From contig JAGFJA010000021.1 in assembly GCA_024103005.1 (NCBI GenBank), positions 1 through 64,000 of the forward strand: a stretch of 64,000 nucleotides of DNA, in the 5' to 3' direction. The notes beneath the pieces were generated by a model that did no database searches, had not been told where the DNA came from, and saw only the letters and a program-made list of their open reading frames with translations. Both the position numbers and the translations under genes were made by a program. This DNA comes from Saprospiraceae bacterium. GTDB taxonomy: Bacteria > Bacteroidota > Bacteroidia > Chitinophagales > Saprospiraceae. This document shows positions 52,474-60,939 of the stretch, in pieces; the first letter of the stretch is position 1; every line of letters begins with the position of its first letter.

Positions 52474-53904
52474 ATGAGGATATTACATGTCGCAGCCGAG
52501 TGTTACCCTGCAGCTAAAGCAGGTGGTTTAGGGGATGTTGTAGGCGCCCTTCCCAAATATTTAAGCAGAATAGGTGTTCAAGCCGGAGTCATTATTCCGA
52601 AATATGGGACAAAATGGCTATGGGAGCATTCATTTAAAACAATTTTTTCGGGATCGGTCAGACTAAACAAAAGCCATATTAATTACAGTATAGAACAAGA
52701 AGTTGATGATACGCTTGGATTTACCCTTTTTGCGGTGCATATCAAAGGGATGTTTGACCGTCCCGGTGTCTATGCTGATCCAAACACAGGATATGGATAT
52801 AGTGATGAGCTTGAAAGGTATTTGGTGTTTCAGCAGGCTGTCCTTCAATGGATTATTTCATCTCAGGAGAAGCCAAATGTTATACACTGTCATGACCATC
52901 ATACAGCATTGATTCCATTTATGACTAATTATTGTCCGGAATATGAATCTCTTGCAAGAATTCCTAAGGTTTTAACCATTCACAATGGCGCCTATCAGGG
53001 AATATTTAGCTGGAACAACAAGGACCTTCTACCCTATTTCAGGACTTTTGCTGCCCCTGTACTTGACTGGAACGGCATGATAAACAGCCTTGCAACCGGT
53101 ATAAAATGTGCCTGGCGTGTGACGACTGTTTCTTATTCCTATATGGAAGAGTTGGCTGTCAACAGCAATGGCCTTGAGTCACTTATAAAGGCCGAATGGC
53201 ACAAGTGTCGAGGTATATTAAACGGCATAGACAATGAAACCTGGAACCCAAAAACTGATATACGGATTGCGTATAAACTGCGTAATGACGTTAAAAAATT
53301 CAAGATGTACAATAAAATGGCCATCAGTGAGAAATTCAGGATAGATCCTAAACTTCCATTGGTTGTTTTTATCGGAAGACTGGTAGGCGAAAAAGGGGCA
53401 GACTTGTTGCCTGATTTAATCTTAAGAAGTGTACAAACGGGAAGGCGTGTTTCTTATATCGTTTTAGGTACGGGTGAAAGGAATCTCCATCAGAGCTTTC
53501 TTCACCTTCAATGGCATTTACAGGGAATATTCGATTGCTCACTTGAATATAATGAGAGTCTGGCTCACCAATTATATGCCGGTGCTGATTTTATATTAAT
53601 GCCGTCAAGGATAGAACCATGTGGTTTAAATCAAATGTATGCTATGAGATACGGTACGATACCTATTGTCAGGGCAATTGGCGGGCTCAAAGATACAGTT
53701 TGGGATCATGGTGACTGGGAAGGAAGAGGATTCCGTTTTCAGCAATTTTCTGTAGAAGATGCCCTGAATGCCATTGACAGGGCAGTTCGTGTCTTTCATG
53801 ATCAAAAAGAATTTACCCGATTACAGGGGCACGATATGGCGTTGGACTTTAGCTGGAGTTCAAGCGCCTACAATTATTTGAATCTTTACAAAGAATTAAC
53901 CTGA
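52474..53904 (+). CDS. glgA: Glycogen (starch) synthase
   Basis: The 476-residue GT5 enzyme transfers glucose from ADP-glucose to glycogen. It opens MRILHVAAECYPAAKAGGLGD with the KxGGL ADP-glucose motif at 15-19, followed by HCHDHHTALIP, FIGRLVGEKGADLLPDLI and the catalytic SRIEPCGLNQMYAMRYGTIP near the C-terminus. glgC follows after 60 bases, so ADP-glucose formation and use are encoded together. The 242-base spacer upstream shows no convincing promoter box. No branching enzyme or phosphorylase gene is in the window. Confidence 0.94.
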   Translation: MRILHVAAECYPAAKAGGLGDVVGALPKYLSRIGVQAGVIIPKYGTKWLWEHSFKTIFSGSVRLNKSHINYSIEQEVDDTLGFTLFAVHIKGMFDRPGVYADPNTGYGYSDELERYLVFQQAVLQWIISSQEKPNVIHCHDHHTALIPFMTNYCPEYESLARIPKVLTIHNGAYQGIFSWNNKDLLPYFRTFAAPVLDWNGMINSLATGIKCAWRVTTVSYSYMEELAVNSNGLESLIKAEWHKCRGILNGIDNETWNPKTDIRIAYKLRNDVKKFKMYNKMAISEKFRIDPKLPLVVFIGRLVGEKGADLLPDLILRSVQTGRRVSYIVLGTGERNLHQSFLHLQWHLQGIFDCSLEYNESLAHQLYAGADFILMPSRIEPCGLNQMYAMRYGTIPIVRAIGGLKDTVWDHGDWEGRGFRFQQFSVEDALNAIDRAVRVFHDQKEFTRLQGHDMALDFSWSSSAYNYLNLYKELT

Positions 53905-53964
53905 GAGTTTAAAGAATAGAATTAATATTACAATAAAGTTGAAAAACAATAAATATTTGAGGTT

Positions 53965-55236
53965 ATGATCAAGATGATAAGCTTAATTTTAGGGGGCGGT
54001 GCAGGTACCAGACTATATCCTTTGACTAAGAATAGGTCTAAACCTGCTGTATCAATCGGAGGAAAATACAGACTGATAGACATTCCGATTTCAAATTGTC
54101 TAAATTCAGGGGTAAAAAGGATGTTTGTCCTTACTCAGTATAATTCTGCCTCACTCAATAAACACATAAAGAATACTTTTCAATTCGATAAATTCACGCA
54201 TGGTTTTGTTGACATTCTTGCAGCTGAACAAACAGCCAAAAATGATCAATGGTTTCAGGGAACAGCTGACGCTGTACGTAAGTCAATGCACCATTTGAAG
54301 AATCATGATTATGACTATGTACTGATTTTATCCGGAGATCAGCTTTATCAGATGGATTTTGAAAAAATGGCTGAATTTCATATTGCAAAAGGTGCTGACC
54401 TGACAATTGCTACAATACCTGTCAATGCAAGTGACGCTACCGGTTTTGGTATCATGAAAGTCAATGATCTCAGTGAAATAACCAGTTTTATTGAAAAACC
54501 TAAGGCTGAAATTTTAAATGAATGGATTTCCCCTATGTCGGAAGCCAATCAGAAAGCAGGAAAAAATTATCTGGCATCTATGGGGATTTATATTTTCAAA
54601 AGAGAGGCACTCGAAGCCTTGTTTGAGGAAAATCCGTTTGCTGATGATTTCGGTAAGCAGATTATTCCGGTAGCTATCCAGAATGACAGGAAGGTAGTAA
54701 GTTATCAATATGAAGGATATTGGACAGATATAGGGAATATTCGGTCCTTTTTCGAAGCCAATCTTGAACTTACAGATGATGTGCCAAATTTTAATCTTTT
54801 TGATAATTCAAAAATTATATACACTAGAGCCAGGATGTTACCACCATCCAAAATATTCGGAAGTAAAATAAACCATAGTATCATCTCTGAAGGGTCTATC
54901 ATTCATGCTGAAAGTATTCTTCGATCTGTTGTAGGAATACGGTCACGAATAGGTAATAATACTCAGATCAGATCGACAATAATAATGGGAAATGATTATT
55001 TTGAAACAATAGAAGACATTTATAAAAACAAGGATGGAATCATTATGGGAATAGGTAATGATTGTAATATCGAAAATGCAATAATAGATAAAAATGCCAG
55101 GATTGGTTCTAATGTAAGAATTGTTGGCAGCAGTTCTATGGAAAATTGTGAAGAAGAAGATTATTGTGTGGTAGATGGTATTGTGGTTGTTAAGAAAAAT
55201 GCCATCATTCCATCAGGTACTGTTATTGGTAAGTAA
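53965..55236 (+). CDS. glgC: Glucose-1-phosphate adenylyltransferase
   Basis: The 423-residue enzyme makes ADP-glucose from ATP and glucose-1-phosphate. The nucleotidyltransferase domain starts LILGGGAGTRLYPLT, then KPAVSIGGKYRLIDIPISN, QWFQGTADAV and LSGDQLYQMD. The C-terminal left-handed beta-helix has hexapeptide repeats (GIGNDCNIENAIIDKNARIG, GTVIGK). Length matches the family. M4 is an alternative start. It is in an operon with glgA and an ATP-grasp gene. Confidence 0.95.
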   Translation: MIKMISLILGGGAGTRLYPLTKNRSKPAVSIGGKYRLIDIPISNCLNSGVKRMFVLTQYNSASLNKHIKNTFQFDKFTHGFVDILAAEQTAKNDQWFQGTADAVRKSMHHLKNHDYDYVLILSGDQLYQMDFEKMAEFHIAKGADLTIATIPVNASDATGFGIMKVNDLSEITSFIEKPKAEILNEWISPMSEANQKAGKNYLASMGIYIFKREALEALFEENPFADDFGKQIIPVAIQNDRKVVSYQYEGYWTDIGNIRSFFEANLELTDDVPNFNLFDNSKIIYTRARMLPPSKIFGSKINHSIISEGSIIHAESILRSVVGIRSRIGNNTQIRSTIIMGNDYFETIEDIYKNKDGIIMGIGNDCNIENAIIDKNARIGSNVRIVGSSSMENCEEEDYCVVDGIVVVKKNAIIPSGTVIGK

Positions 55237-55272
55237 TTATTTGTTTTCCCTAAAACTAACAATTGTATCAGC

Positions 55273-56484
55273 ATGGCTACATTTTTATGTATTTCAAGTT
55301 ATTTTAAAGGCAATGATTTCCTTATAGCATGTAAAGAAGCCGGGAATACAGTATATCTGGTGACTTCTAAAAAATTGCAGAATAAACCCTGGCCTAAATC
55401 ACATCTGGACGATATTTTCTATATTCAGGAGAAAGAGGATGAAGATTGGGAGATGGACGATTTGATTGCGGGAACTGCTTTTCTGATGCGTACGAGGAAG
55501 ATAGATCGCATTGTTGCATTGGATGATTTTGACGTTGAAAAAGCTTCAACTATACGGGAAATTTTCAGGCTACCGGGTATGGGCCAATCTACAGCCCGGC
55601 ATTTCAGAGATAAACTTTCGATGAGAGTAAAGGCACAAGAAAAAGGTATCAATGTGCCCCGGTTTACCAGTTTATTTAATGACAAAGAAATTAATCAATA
55701 CCTTGACAGCGTTGAAGCTCCATGGTTAATCAAACCACGAGGAGAAGCTTCTGCTACCGGTATAGTCAAATGCCATAATAAGTATCAGGCCTGGGAAACC
55801 ATCCATTCTTTGGGAGATAAACGCCATCAATATCTTATGGAGCAGTTTAAACCAGGAGATGTTTATCATGTAGATGCCATAAATGATAAGAAACAAGTAG
55901 TTTTTTGCCAGGTTAGTAAGTATATCAATACACCTATGGAGGTTACCCACGAAGGAGGAATCTTTCGTTCGGTTACAGTCGAGTACGATAGTAAGGATGA
56001 TAAGGAACTCCAAAAACTGAATACCGACATCATGAAAGCATTTGGAATGAATTACAGTGCCACACATACTGAATTTATCAAATGCCATGAAGATGGCAAG
56101 TTTTATTTTTTGGAGACTGCCTCACGCGTGGGAGGTGCAAATTTGGCTGAAATGGTTGAATATGCCACAGGAGTCGGTCTATGGAAGGAATGGGCGAAAG
56201 TAGAGACACACTCGGCCTCAGGCTCATCTTATAATCCTCCGAAAAAAGAAAAAAATTATGCAGGTATCATTATTGCACTGTGTAAAGACTTAAGACCGGG
56301 TTATGAAGATTTCGATGATAGTGAAGTGGTATGGAAACTGCACATGGATCATCACGTTGGCGTAATTGTTAAAGCAAATAATCAGAAGAAGGTCATTGAC
56401 TTACTGGATAAGTATGCCACGATCATTAAGTCCAAATTTCATACAAGTGTTCCGGCAAAGAAATCTGTCAGAAAGCATAGCTGA
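55273..56484 (+). CDS. ATP-grasp domain enzyme of unknown substrate
   Basis: The 403-residue protein has a Rossmann-like N-terminal part (FLCISSYFKGNDFLIACKEAG), a linker with IDRIVALDDFDVEKAS, and an ATP-grasp fold with PWLIKPRGEASATGI (about 149-163), MEQFKPGDVYHVDAI and EFIKCHEDGKFYFLETASRVGGAN. Such proteins ligate a carboxylate to an amine, thiol or similar nucleophile. It has no signal peptide. It lies 36 bases after glgC and overlaps the next gene by one base (TGATG), so it is part of the glgA-glgC operon. A link to glycogen metabolism is only positional. Confidence 0.8.
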   Translation: MATFLCISSYFKGNDFLIACKEAGNTVYLVTSKKLQNKPWPKSHLDDIFYIQEKEDEDWEMDDLIAGTAFLMRTRKIDRIVALDDFDVEKASTIREIFRLPGMGQSTARHFRDKLSMRVKAQEKGINVPRFTSLFNDKEINQYLDSVEAPWLIKPRGEASATGIVKCHNKYQAWETIHSLGDKRHQYLMEQFKPGDVYHVDAINDKKQVVFCQVSKYINTPMEVTHEGGIFRSVTVEYDSKDDKELQKLNTDIMKAFGMNYSATHTEFIKCHEDGKFYFLETASRVGGANLAEMVEYATGVGLWKEWAKVETHSASGSSYNPPKKEKNYAGIIIALCKDLRPGYEDFDDSEVVWKLHMDHHVGVIVKANNQKKVIDLLDKYATIIKSKFHTSVPAKKSVRKHS

Positions 56485-56933
56485 TGCCTGTCGTTTTTGA
56501 TTTGTATTCATATGCAGGCCAACTTCTTTTCAGGGTAAAAGACAAACAAGCACATATCTTGGATTTTTCCCGAAAATCTTATGTTAAGGCTACTCCGGAA
56601 GAGATTGTCCGTCAAAGTCTTATCAAAAGATTGAATCAAGAATTCAAAATTCCTCTTTCCAGAATCAGGACAGAATATGAGTTGGTGGTTAATAGAATGA
56701 CAAAGCGACTTGATATCCTTATATACGATAGAGAAGGAAAACCATGGATGATAATAGAAACTAAAGCACCATCCGTCAGACTCAGTCAAGAAACAATTGA
56801 TCAAGTGGTTTTATATAATAATGTTATTTTCGCCCCTTGGCTGATGATTACTAACGGATCGGAAGCAGTGATTGCATCTGTAAATTTTAAAACAAAGAAA
56901 GCGATTGAAGTCTTTGAATTTCCTTCGCTATAG
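56484..56933 (+). CDS. HsdR N-terminal-domain (PD-(D/E)xK-like) protein
   Basis: The 149-residue protein matches the stand-alone type I restriction HsdR N-terminal family (HSDR_N_2). It has ATPEEIVRQSLIKRL (36-50) and the nuclease-fold residues D77 (KRLDILIYD), E92 and K94 (IIETKAP), then ETIDQVVLYN. There is no helicase or modification gene nearby, so it is not a restriction system. These orphans are widespread in Bacteroidota next to DNA polymerase III delta genes; that neighbour is absent here. It is translationally coupled to the ATP-grasp gene. Confidence 0.8.
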   Translation: MPVVFDLYSYAGQLLFRVKDKQAHILDFSRKSYVKATPEEIVRQSLIKRLNQEFKIPLSRIRTEYELVVNRMTKRLDILIYDREGKPWMIIETKAPSVRLSQETIDQVVLYNNVIFAPWLMITNGSEAVIASVNFKTKKAIEVFEFPSL

Positions 56934-56944
56934 GAAGAAAACAA

Positions 56945-57739
56945 ATGTTAGAATTTCATTCCAATATTGAAGCATATTTTAATATACAATATCTCACAGC
57001 ACGGGATCATATAATACCTTACCTGAGTCAATGGATTGATTTTTCAAAGCCGATAAGAGTTCTGGAAGTTGGTTGCGGTGAAGCCGGTGTTTTGAAAGCT
57101 TTTTTAGAAAAGGGTCATAGTTGTACCGGGATAGAACTCGAACAAAAAAGAATAGATTCTGCAAAAAAGTTATTTGAGAATATAGAAAATGGTGATAAAA
57201 TTACCTTTATCGTCAGAAATATTTACGACATCTCTCCGGAAAAGGACCATATAGAGCCCTTTGATTTGATTATTCTAAAGGACGTCATTGAACATATTCC
57301 TGATCAGGAGCGAATCATCCCCGAATTAAAAAAACTCAGCAAACCGAATGGAACCTTATTTTTTGCTTTTCCTCCGTGGTACATGCCGTTTGGAGGGCAT
57401 CAACAGATAGTAAGGCACAAAATTATTTCTAAATTACCCTGGATCCACCTGTTCCCCAATTTTATTTACAAAGGACTCTTATCTAAGGCCGGTGAGGCTC
57501 CGAGTACCATTAAAGAATTGCTGGAACTGAAAGATACGGGTATTAGTATAGAACGATTTCGTAGAATTGCAGAAAAGTCTTATACTATCCTTGACGTGAC
57601 TTACTGGTTGATAAATCCGATTTACAAATATAAATTCAACCTACGGGTCAAAAAGGTATTAAAAGTTTTCAGGAAATTACTTTTTATCCGAAATTTTTAC
57701 ACGACAGCTGCATATTTTACCATCAGGAACAGCCGTTAA
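56945..57739 (+). CDS. Class I SAM-dependent methyltransferase
   Basis: The 264-residue protein has SAM motif I VLEVGCGEAGVL (39-50), an acidic motif II (GIELEQKRID) and DLIILKDVIEHIPD (about 105-118), the pattern of UbiE/Coq5-like small-molecule methyltransferases. The C-terminal part is basic and aromatic (YKYKFNLRVKKVLKVFRKLLFI). The substrate is unknown. It starts 12 bases after the HsdR-N-like gene and ends before the ferredoxin promoter. Confidence 0.8.
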   Translation: MLEFHSNIEAYFNIQYLTARDHIIPYLSQWIDFSKPIRVLEVGCGEAGVLKAFLEKGHSCTGIELEQKRIDSAKKLFENIENGDKITFIVRNIYDISPEKDHIEPFDLIILKDVIEHIPDQERIIPELKKLSKPNGTLFFAFPPWYMPFGGHQQIVRHKIISKLPWIHLFPNFIYKGLLSKAGEAPSTIKELLELKDTGISIERFRRIAEKSYTILDVTYWLINPIYKYKFNLRVKKVLKVFRKLLFIRNFYTTAAYFTIRNSR

Positions 57740-57742
57740 ACA

Positions 57743-57771
57743 TTGTTCTAATTGTTAATGTTGTATATTTG
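57743..57771 (+). promoter_or_regulatory. Ferredoxin gene promoter
   Basis: TTG at 57743-57745 and TATATTTG at 57764-57771, 18 bases apart, place the transcript start near 57778, 16 bases before the ATG. Confidence 0.7.
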
Positions 57772-57793
57772 TATAAATATATAGGAATATCTC

Positions 57794-58144
57794 ATGGCTA
57801 TTATAATTACTGATGACTGTATCAATTGTGGTGCTTGTGAGCCGGAATGCCCTAATAATGCTATCTACGAAGGCGGTGTAGAGTGGAGAATGAAAGATGG
57901 TACGACTGTTGTTGGAGATTACACTCTTGAAGACGGGAGTGTCGTCAGATACGATCAATTAATGGCACCTGTATCTGATGATTATTACTACATTGTTCCT
58001 GATAAATGTACGGAATGTGTAGGTTTCCATGAAGAACCCCAGTGTGCAGCCGTCTGCCCGGTTGATTGCTGTGTTCCCGATCCTGACAGAAGAGAATCCG
58101 AAGAAATTCTTCTGACCAGAAAAGCAAGACTTCATGGAGAATAA
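57794..58144 (+). CDS. 4Fe-4S dicluster ferredoxin
   Basis: The 116-residue ferredoxin has cluster ligands C9, C12, C15 and C19 ([12 protein letters not shown]) and C72, C75, C84 and C88 ([18 protein letters not shown]). An eight-residue gap between the second and third cysteines of the second motif, and two extra cysteines (C92, C93), mark the Alvin/Azotobacter-type ferredoxins. Between the motifs lies a tyrosine- and acid-rich insert of about 50 residues. It is a soluble electron carrier of unknown partner. It has its own promoter. Confidence 0.92.
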   Translation: MAIIITDDCINCGACEPECPNNAIYEGGVEWRMKDGTTVVGDYTLEDGSVVRYDQLMAPVSDDYYYIVPDKCTECVGFHEEPQCAAVCPVDCCVPDPDRRESEEILLTRKARLHGE

Positions 58145-58322
58145 ATTTTTATTTATTCATGTACTTTAATTGACCTTTATCTTTTGTCATTGACAATTTA
58201 AATATTGTTAAATTATAGAAAATCAGCTATTTAATTTTATCTGAAGAATTTAACTTATTTTAATTATCAGAGTTTTTAATTTACTCTTGTCACCTTAACC
58301 CTGAAATTGAAATCCTACTAGT

Positions 58323-58352
58323 TTTTATAAAATATTATAATATTTTATAAAA
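58323..58352. repeat. Perfect 30-base A/T palindrome
   Basis: The sequence reads identically on both strands from TTTTATAAAA at the left to TTTTATAAAA at the right, with the axis between 58337 and 58338. It is composed only of A and T, so a chance or cruciform-prone structure is as likely as an operator. Confidence 0.8.
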
Positions 58353-58411
58353 TATCACTTACATATTTACACCTTTTAAAAAATTAGGCTATTTTTGAAG
58401 ATATTTTATAT

Positions 58412-58443
58412 TATGTTTATTCATATAGGTATGAATAAACATA
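58412..58443. repeat. Perfect inverted repeat, 14-bp arms and 4-base loop
   Basis: Arms TATGTTTATTCATA (58412-58425) and TATGAATAAACATA (58430-58443) flank TAGG. It would lie in the leader if transcription starts after the TATTTTTG box at 58390. It may be an operator or an RNA hairpin; it is 26 bases before the start codon. Confidence 0.8.
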
Positions 58444-58446
58444 TTT

Positions 58447-58464
58447 TTAAAGTTTAAACTTTAA
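58447..58464. repeat. 18-base palindrome at the start codon
   Basis: TTAAAGTTTAAACTTTAA is self-complementary and ends 5 bases before the ATG at 58470, over the ribosome-binding region. Confidence 0.7.
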
Positions 58465-58469
58465 GTCTT

Positions 58470-59090
58470 ATGTCATTTCAGACAGAGCAAGAGGAATTTT
58501 GGGCAGGAGATTTTGGAGACAAGTATATTTTAAGAAATCAGAGTGATGCATACCTCGCATCTAACCTAAACTTTTTCTCTGATGCAATGAGGAAGATAGT
58601 TAAACCGGAAAATGTCATCGAATTCGGAGCCAATATTGGGATGAATCTTATGGCAGTTAAAATGTTGTTTCCGGACATCCTAGTTTCTGCGATAGAAATA
58701 AATCATAAAGCTACAACTGAACTATCAAAATCTTTACCTGAAATAGAAATTTTTAATCAATCAATTTATGAGTTTCAGACTGATAAACAATATGATATAA
58801 CTTTAATTAAAGGAGTGCTAATCCATATACCACCTGAAAAGTTATCTGTTGTATATGAAAAATTATATCGTTACAGCAAAAGGTATATATTAATTTGTGA
58901 ATATTATAATCCAAGTCCTGTAACTATCAATTATAGAGGGCATTCCAACAGATTATTTAAAAGAGATTTCTGTGGCGAAATGTTAAAGACATATAAAGAT
59001 TTACGATTGGTGGATTATGGCTTTAAATATCATCTGGACCCACTCTTTCCACAGGATGATATTACCTGGTTTTTAATTGAGAAACAGTAA
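58470..59090 (+). CDS. Pseudaminic acid biosynthesis-associated methylase family protein
   Basis: The 206-residue SAM methyltransferase starts TEQEEFWAGDFGDKYI (5-20) and has SAM motif I IEFGANIGMNL (50-60), AIEINHKA and LIKGVLIHIPPEKL. This is the pattern of the methylases found in pseudaminic acid (surface glycan) clusters, which modify nonulosonic acid sugars or related precursors. No other glycan gene is next to it. The gene stands alone after the palindromic A/T-rich spacer, and its codons are A/T-richer than those of its neighbours by eye, so recent transfer is possible. Confidence 0.8.
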   Translation: MSFQTEQEEFWAGDFGDKYILRNQSDAYLASNLNFFSDAMRKIVKPENVIEFGANIGMNLMAVKMLFPDILVSAIEINHKATTELSKSLPEIEIFNQSIYEFQTDKQYDITLIKGVLIHIPPEKLSVVYEKLYRYSKRYILICEYYNPSPVTINYRGHSNRLFKRDFCGEMLKTYKDLRLVDYGFKYHLDPLFPQDDITWFLIEKQ

Positions 59091-59124
59091 TTACTATTTT
59101 GAGAAAAAGATGAATAGAAGTGGT

Positions 59125-59727
59125 TTAAAATCCTATTAAGGCGAAATTTTTTACAAATATCTGAATTGAAATAGCTAAAAGCATCACGCCGAAAAACTTA
59201 CGGATGGCTATTAATCCGGAGTTGCCGATTACCTTCTGAATCCAGTCCAGGGACTTCAAAACGATATAAACTACGATCAGATTGACAAGGATAGCTGCTA
59301 AAATTACCATTTCATTTTTACCTTTTGTTTCAAAAGTGGCTTTTAGGGACATTATCGTTGTAAGTGTGCCTGCGCCAGCAATTAAGGGAAAGGCTATAGG
59401 GACCAGAGTACCGGCTTTAGGATTTTCATCGGTATGAAAAATGTCTCTCCCAAGAACCATTTCCAAGGCTAACAGGAAAATAACAATTGCACCTCCAACG
59501 GCAAATGAATGTTCGTTGAGTCCGAAAAGGTTGAGAAAGGGTCTTCCCAAAAAGAAAAACAAAATCATCAACACTCCTGAAATCAGTACGACATAGAAGG
59601 AGCGAATATCTCCCATTTTGCCCTTTAAGGTAATTAATAAAGGAATAGAACCCAATATATCAATAACAGCAAAAATTGACACAAAGGTTGCAAAAAACTC
59701 GCTCCATTCCCATTTTAAAAGGTCCAT
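59125..59727 (-). CDS. MarC-family membrane protein
   Basis: The 200-residue protein has six hydrophobic segments and the MarC family pattern. It begins FATFVSIFAVIDILGSIPLLI, contains FLLALEMVLGRD, the conserved PIAFPLIAGAGTLTTIMSLKA (split by eye) and ends ISIQIFVKNFALIGF. The family is unrelated to multidrug resistance despite its name; its function is unknown. It is 8 bases after the type A T9SS cargo gene on the same strand. Confidence 0.92.
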   Translation of the reverse strand: MDLLKWEWSEFFATFVSIFAVIDILGSIPLLITLKGKMGDIRSFYVVLISGVLMILFFFLGRPFLNLFGLNEHSFAVGGAIVIFLLALEMVLGRDIFHTDENPKAGTLVPIAFPLIAGAGTLTTIMSLKATFETKGKNEMVILAAILVNLIVVYIVLKSLDWIQKVIGNSGLIAIRKFFGVMLLAISIQIFVKNFALIGF

Positions 59728-59735
59728 ACTGACAA

Positions 59736-60827
59736 TCAGATTTTAATGAACCTGGAGAATCCGGTTATTTTATCATCATCGTATAAATAAAGATAATATG
59801 CACCCAATTGATACATGCTGAAATCTATCTTTTCAACTTTTTTATTCTCCCTTCTGACAACACTTCCTTTAGCGTCAATTATTATGTAAGAGTTGAAATT
59901 CTTATCTTTAACGTCTATATTCAAGAAATTATCAACTGGATTGGGATAGGTGTTGATAGTTATTTTTTCTAAATCCGGATGTGTTCCAGCAATAGCGTCC
60001 GAAGATATGAGTGCAAGATCCAGGGTGCTTGCCTCCGGAGTCCTGTTAAATACAGCAACCGGCCCTATATGATCGGGGGAAAAAAAGTAATATCCCTCAG
60101 TAGTTGGAAAAAATTGTCCAAATTGGTCTAAATCGACAAATTGTGAGACATCTATCCATCCAAAAATCGGAACCTTGACTTCAAAGTTCTGGGACGGTTT
60201 CAGGCTGAATTCAACCTGTACTACCGGATAATCTTTTTTTGGTAGATGAATTATACCATTACCTGTACAATTGAAATGTCGATTGACATCCAACCGCAAC
60301 CTAAAGGAGTCTATCTGAAAAGGAATAGAATTTAAAAGACTATCAGGAATAATTTCTTTTGGGATGTTATAATAAAAAGAAGTAGTTGCATTCCCCTTGT
60401 TGCCCATTTGCATGGGTAAATCAAAGAAAGATATGACAGGCGTGAATTTGGCTGCAATGTAACCATTCGGGCTAATTGGCATTTCAAGGATGCCACCGAT
60501 AAGATGCATCCCGGAATTATCCACCATCAGATAAGCATCACTTTGATTGGTAGTTTTTTGAAGCAAATTAGCTTCCGGGAAAAGATTTCCATAAGTGGAT
60601 GTCTTTGCATCCTCATATCTGGTAGTTATATTGATCCCATTGGGCTTCAGGTTTTTAAAATCCCACGCCTGATTAACGCCTGATTGTTTGACCATATTTG
60701 TATCAAATCCAATACACCCGGCCTGATGCAACTCCGTTCCGACAGTTGGATTGGTGGATGAAGTAATGACCTGTGCATGAATAAATTGAATGCAGAAGAA
60801 AAAATACAGAATGTGTAACCAGCGCAT
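59736..60827 (-). CDS. T9SS type A-sorted secreted protein
   Basis: The 363-residue protein has a signal peptide (MRWLHILYFFFCIQFIHAQ). A beta-rich body follows with no named domain (DYPVVQVEFSLKPSQNFEV, given for orientation). The C-terminal type A sorting domain (about 285-363) has TYPNPVDNFLNIDV, IIDAKGSVVRREN, the D-F/L-GAYYLYLYDD pattern and a final lysine-rich FSRFIKI. Cargo of this kind is exported by the T9SS, cleaved and attached to the surface or released. The function is unknown. Confidence 0.82.
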   Translation of the reverse strand: MRWLHILYFFFCIQFIHAQVITSSTNPTVGTELHQAGCIGFDTNMVKQSGVNQAWDFKNLKPNGINITTRYEDAKTSTYGNLFPEANLLQKTTNQSDAYLMVDNSGMHLIGGILEMPISPNGYIAAKFTPVISFFDLPMQMGNKGNATTSFYYNIPKEIIPDSLLNSIPFQIDSFRLRLDVNRHFNCTGNGIIHLPKKDYPVVQVEFSLKPSQNFEVKVPIFGWIDVSQFVDLDQFGQFFPTTEGYYFFSPDHIGPVAVFNRTPEASTLDLALISSDAIAGTHPDLEKITINTYPNPVDNFLNIDVKDKNFNSYIIIDAKGSVVRRENKKVEKIDFSMYQLGAYYLYLYDDDKITGFSRFIKI

Positions 60828-60939
60828 ATTTTATTTAGTTTTTCTATGTTGAAAAAATCAGATGACTATTTCTTTATAATTCCGGCATCGTTCAATAATA
60901 ATCAAATGATATATAATATTTTTACAAATATATTATTAT

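Larger units (their letters stand above)
58145..58469. other. Extremely A/T-rich spacer with stacked palindromes
   Basis: This 325-base gap has no ORF. It contains three perfect inverted repeats (annotated separately at 58323, 58412 and 58447) and a TATTTTTG promoter-like box at 58390-58397. All lie upstream of a methyltransferase gene. Confidence 0.6.

Noticed and set aside
56484-57739. Restriction-modification system made of the HsdR-N protein and a methyltransferase
   Set aside because: The HsdR part has no helicase, the methyltransferase has the small-molecule motif pattern and no NPPY/DPPY motif, and there is no specificity subunit.
58323-58352. Replication origin or phage attachment site at the A/T palindrome
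   Set aside because: No DnaA-box cluster, integrase gene or tRNA gene is nearby.
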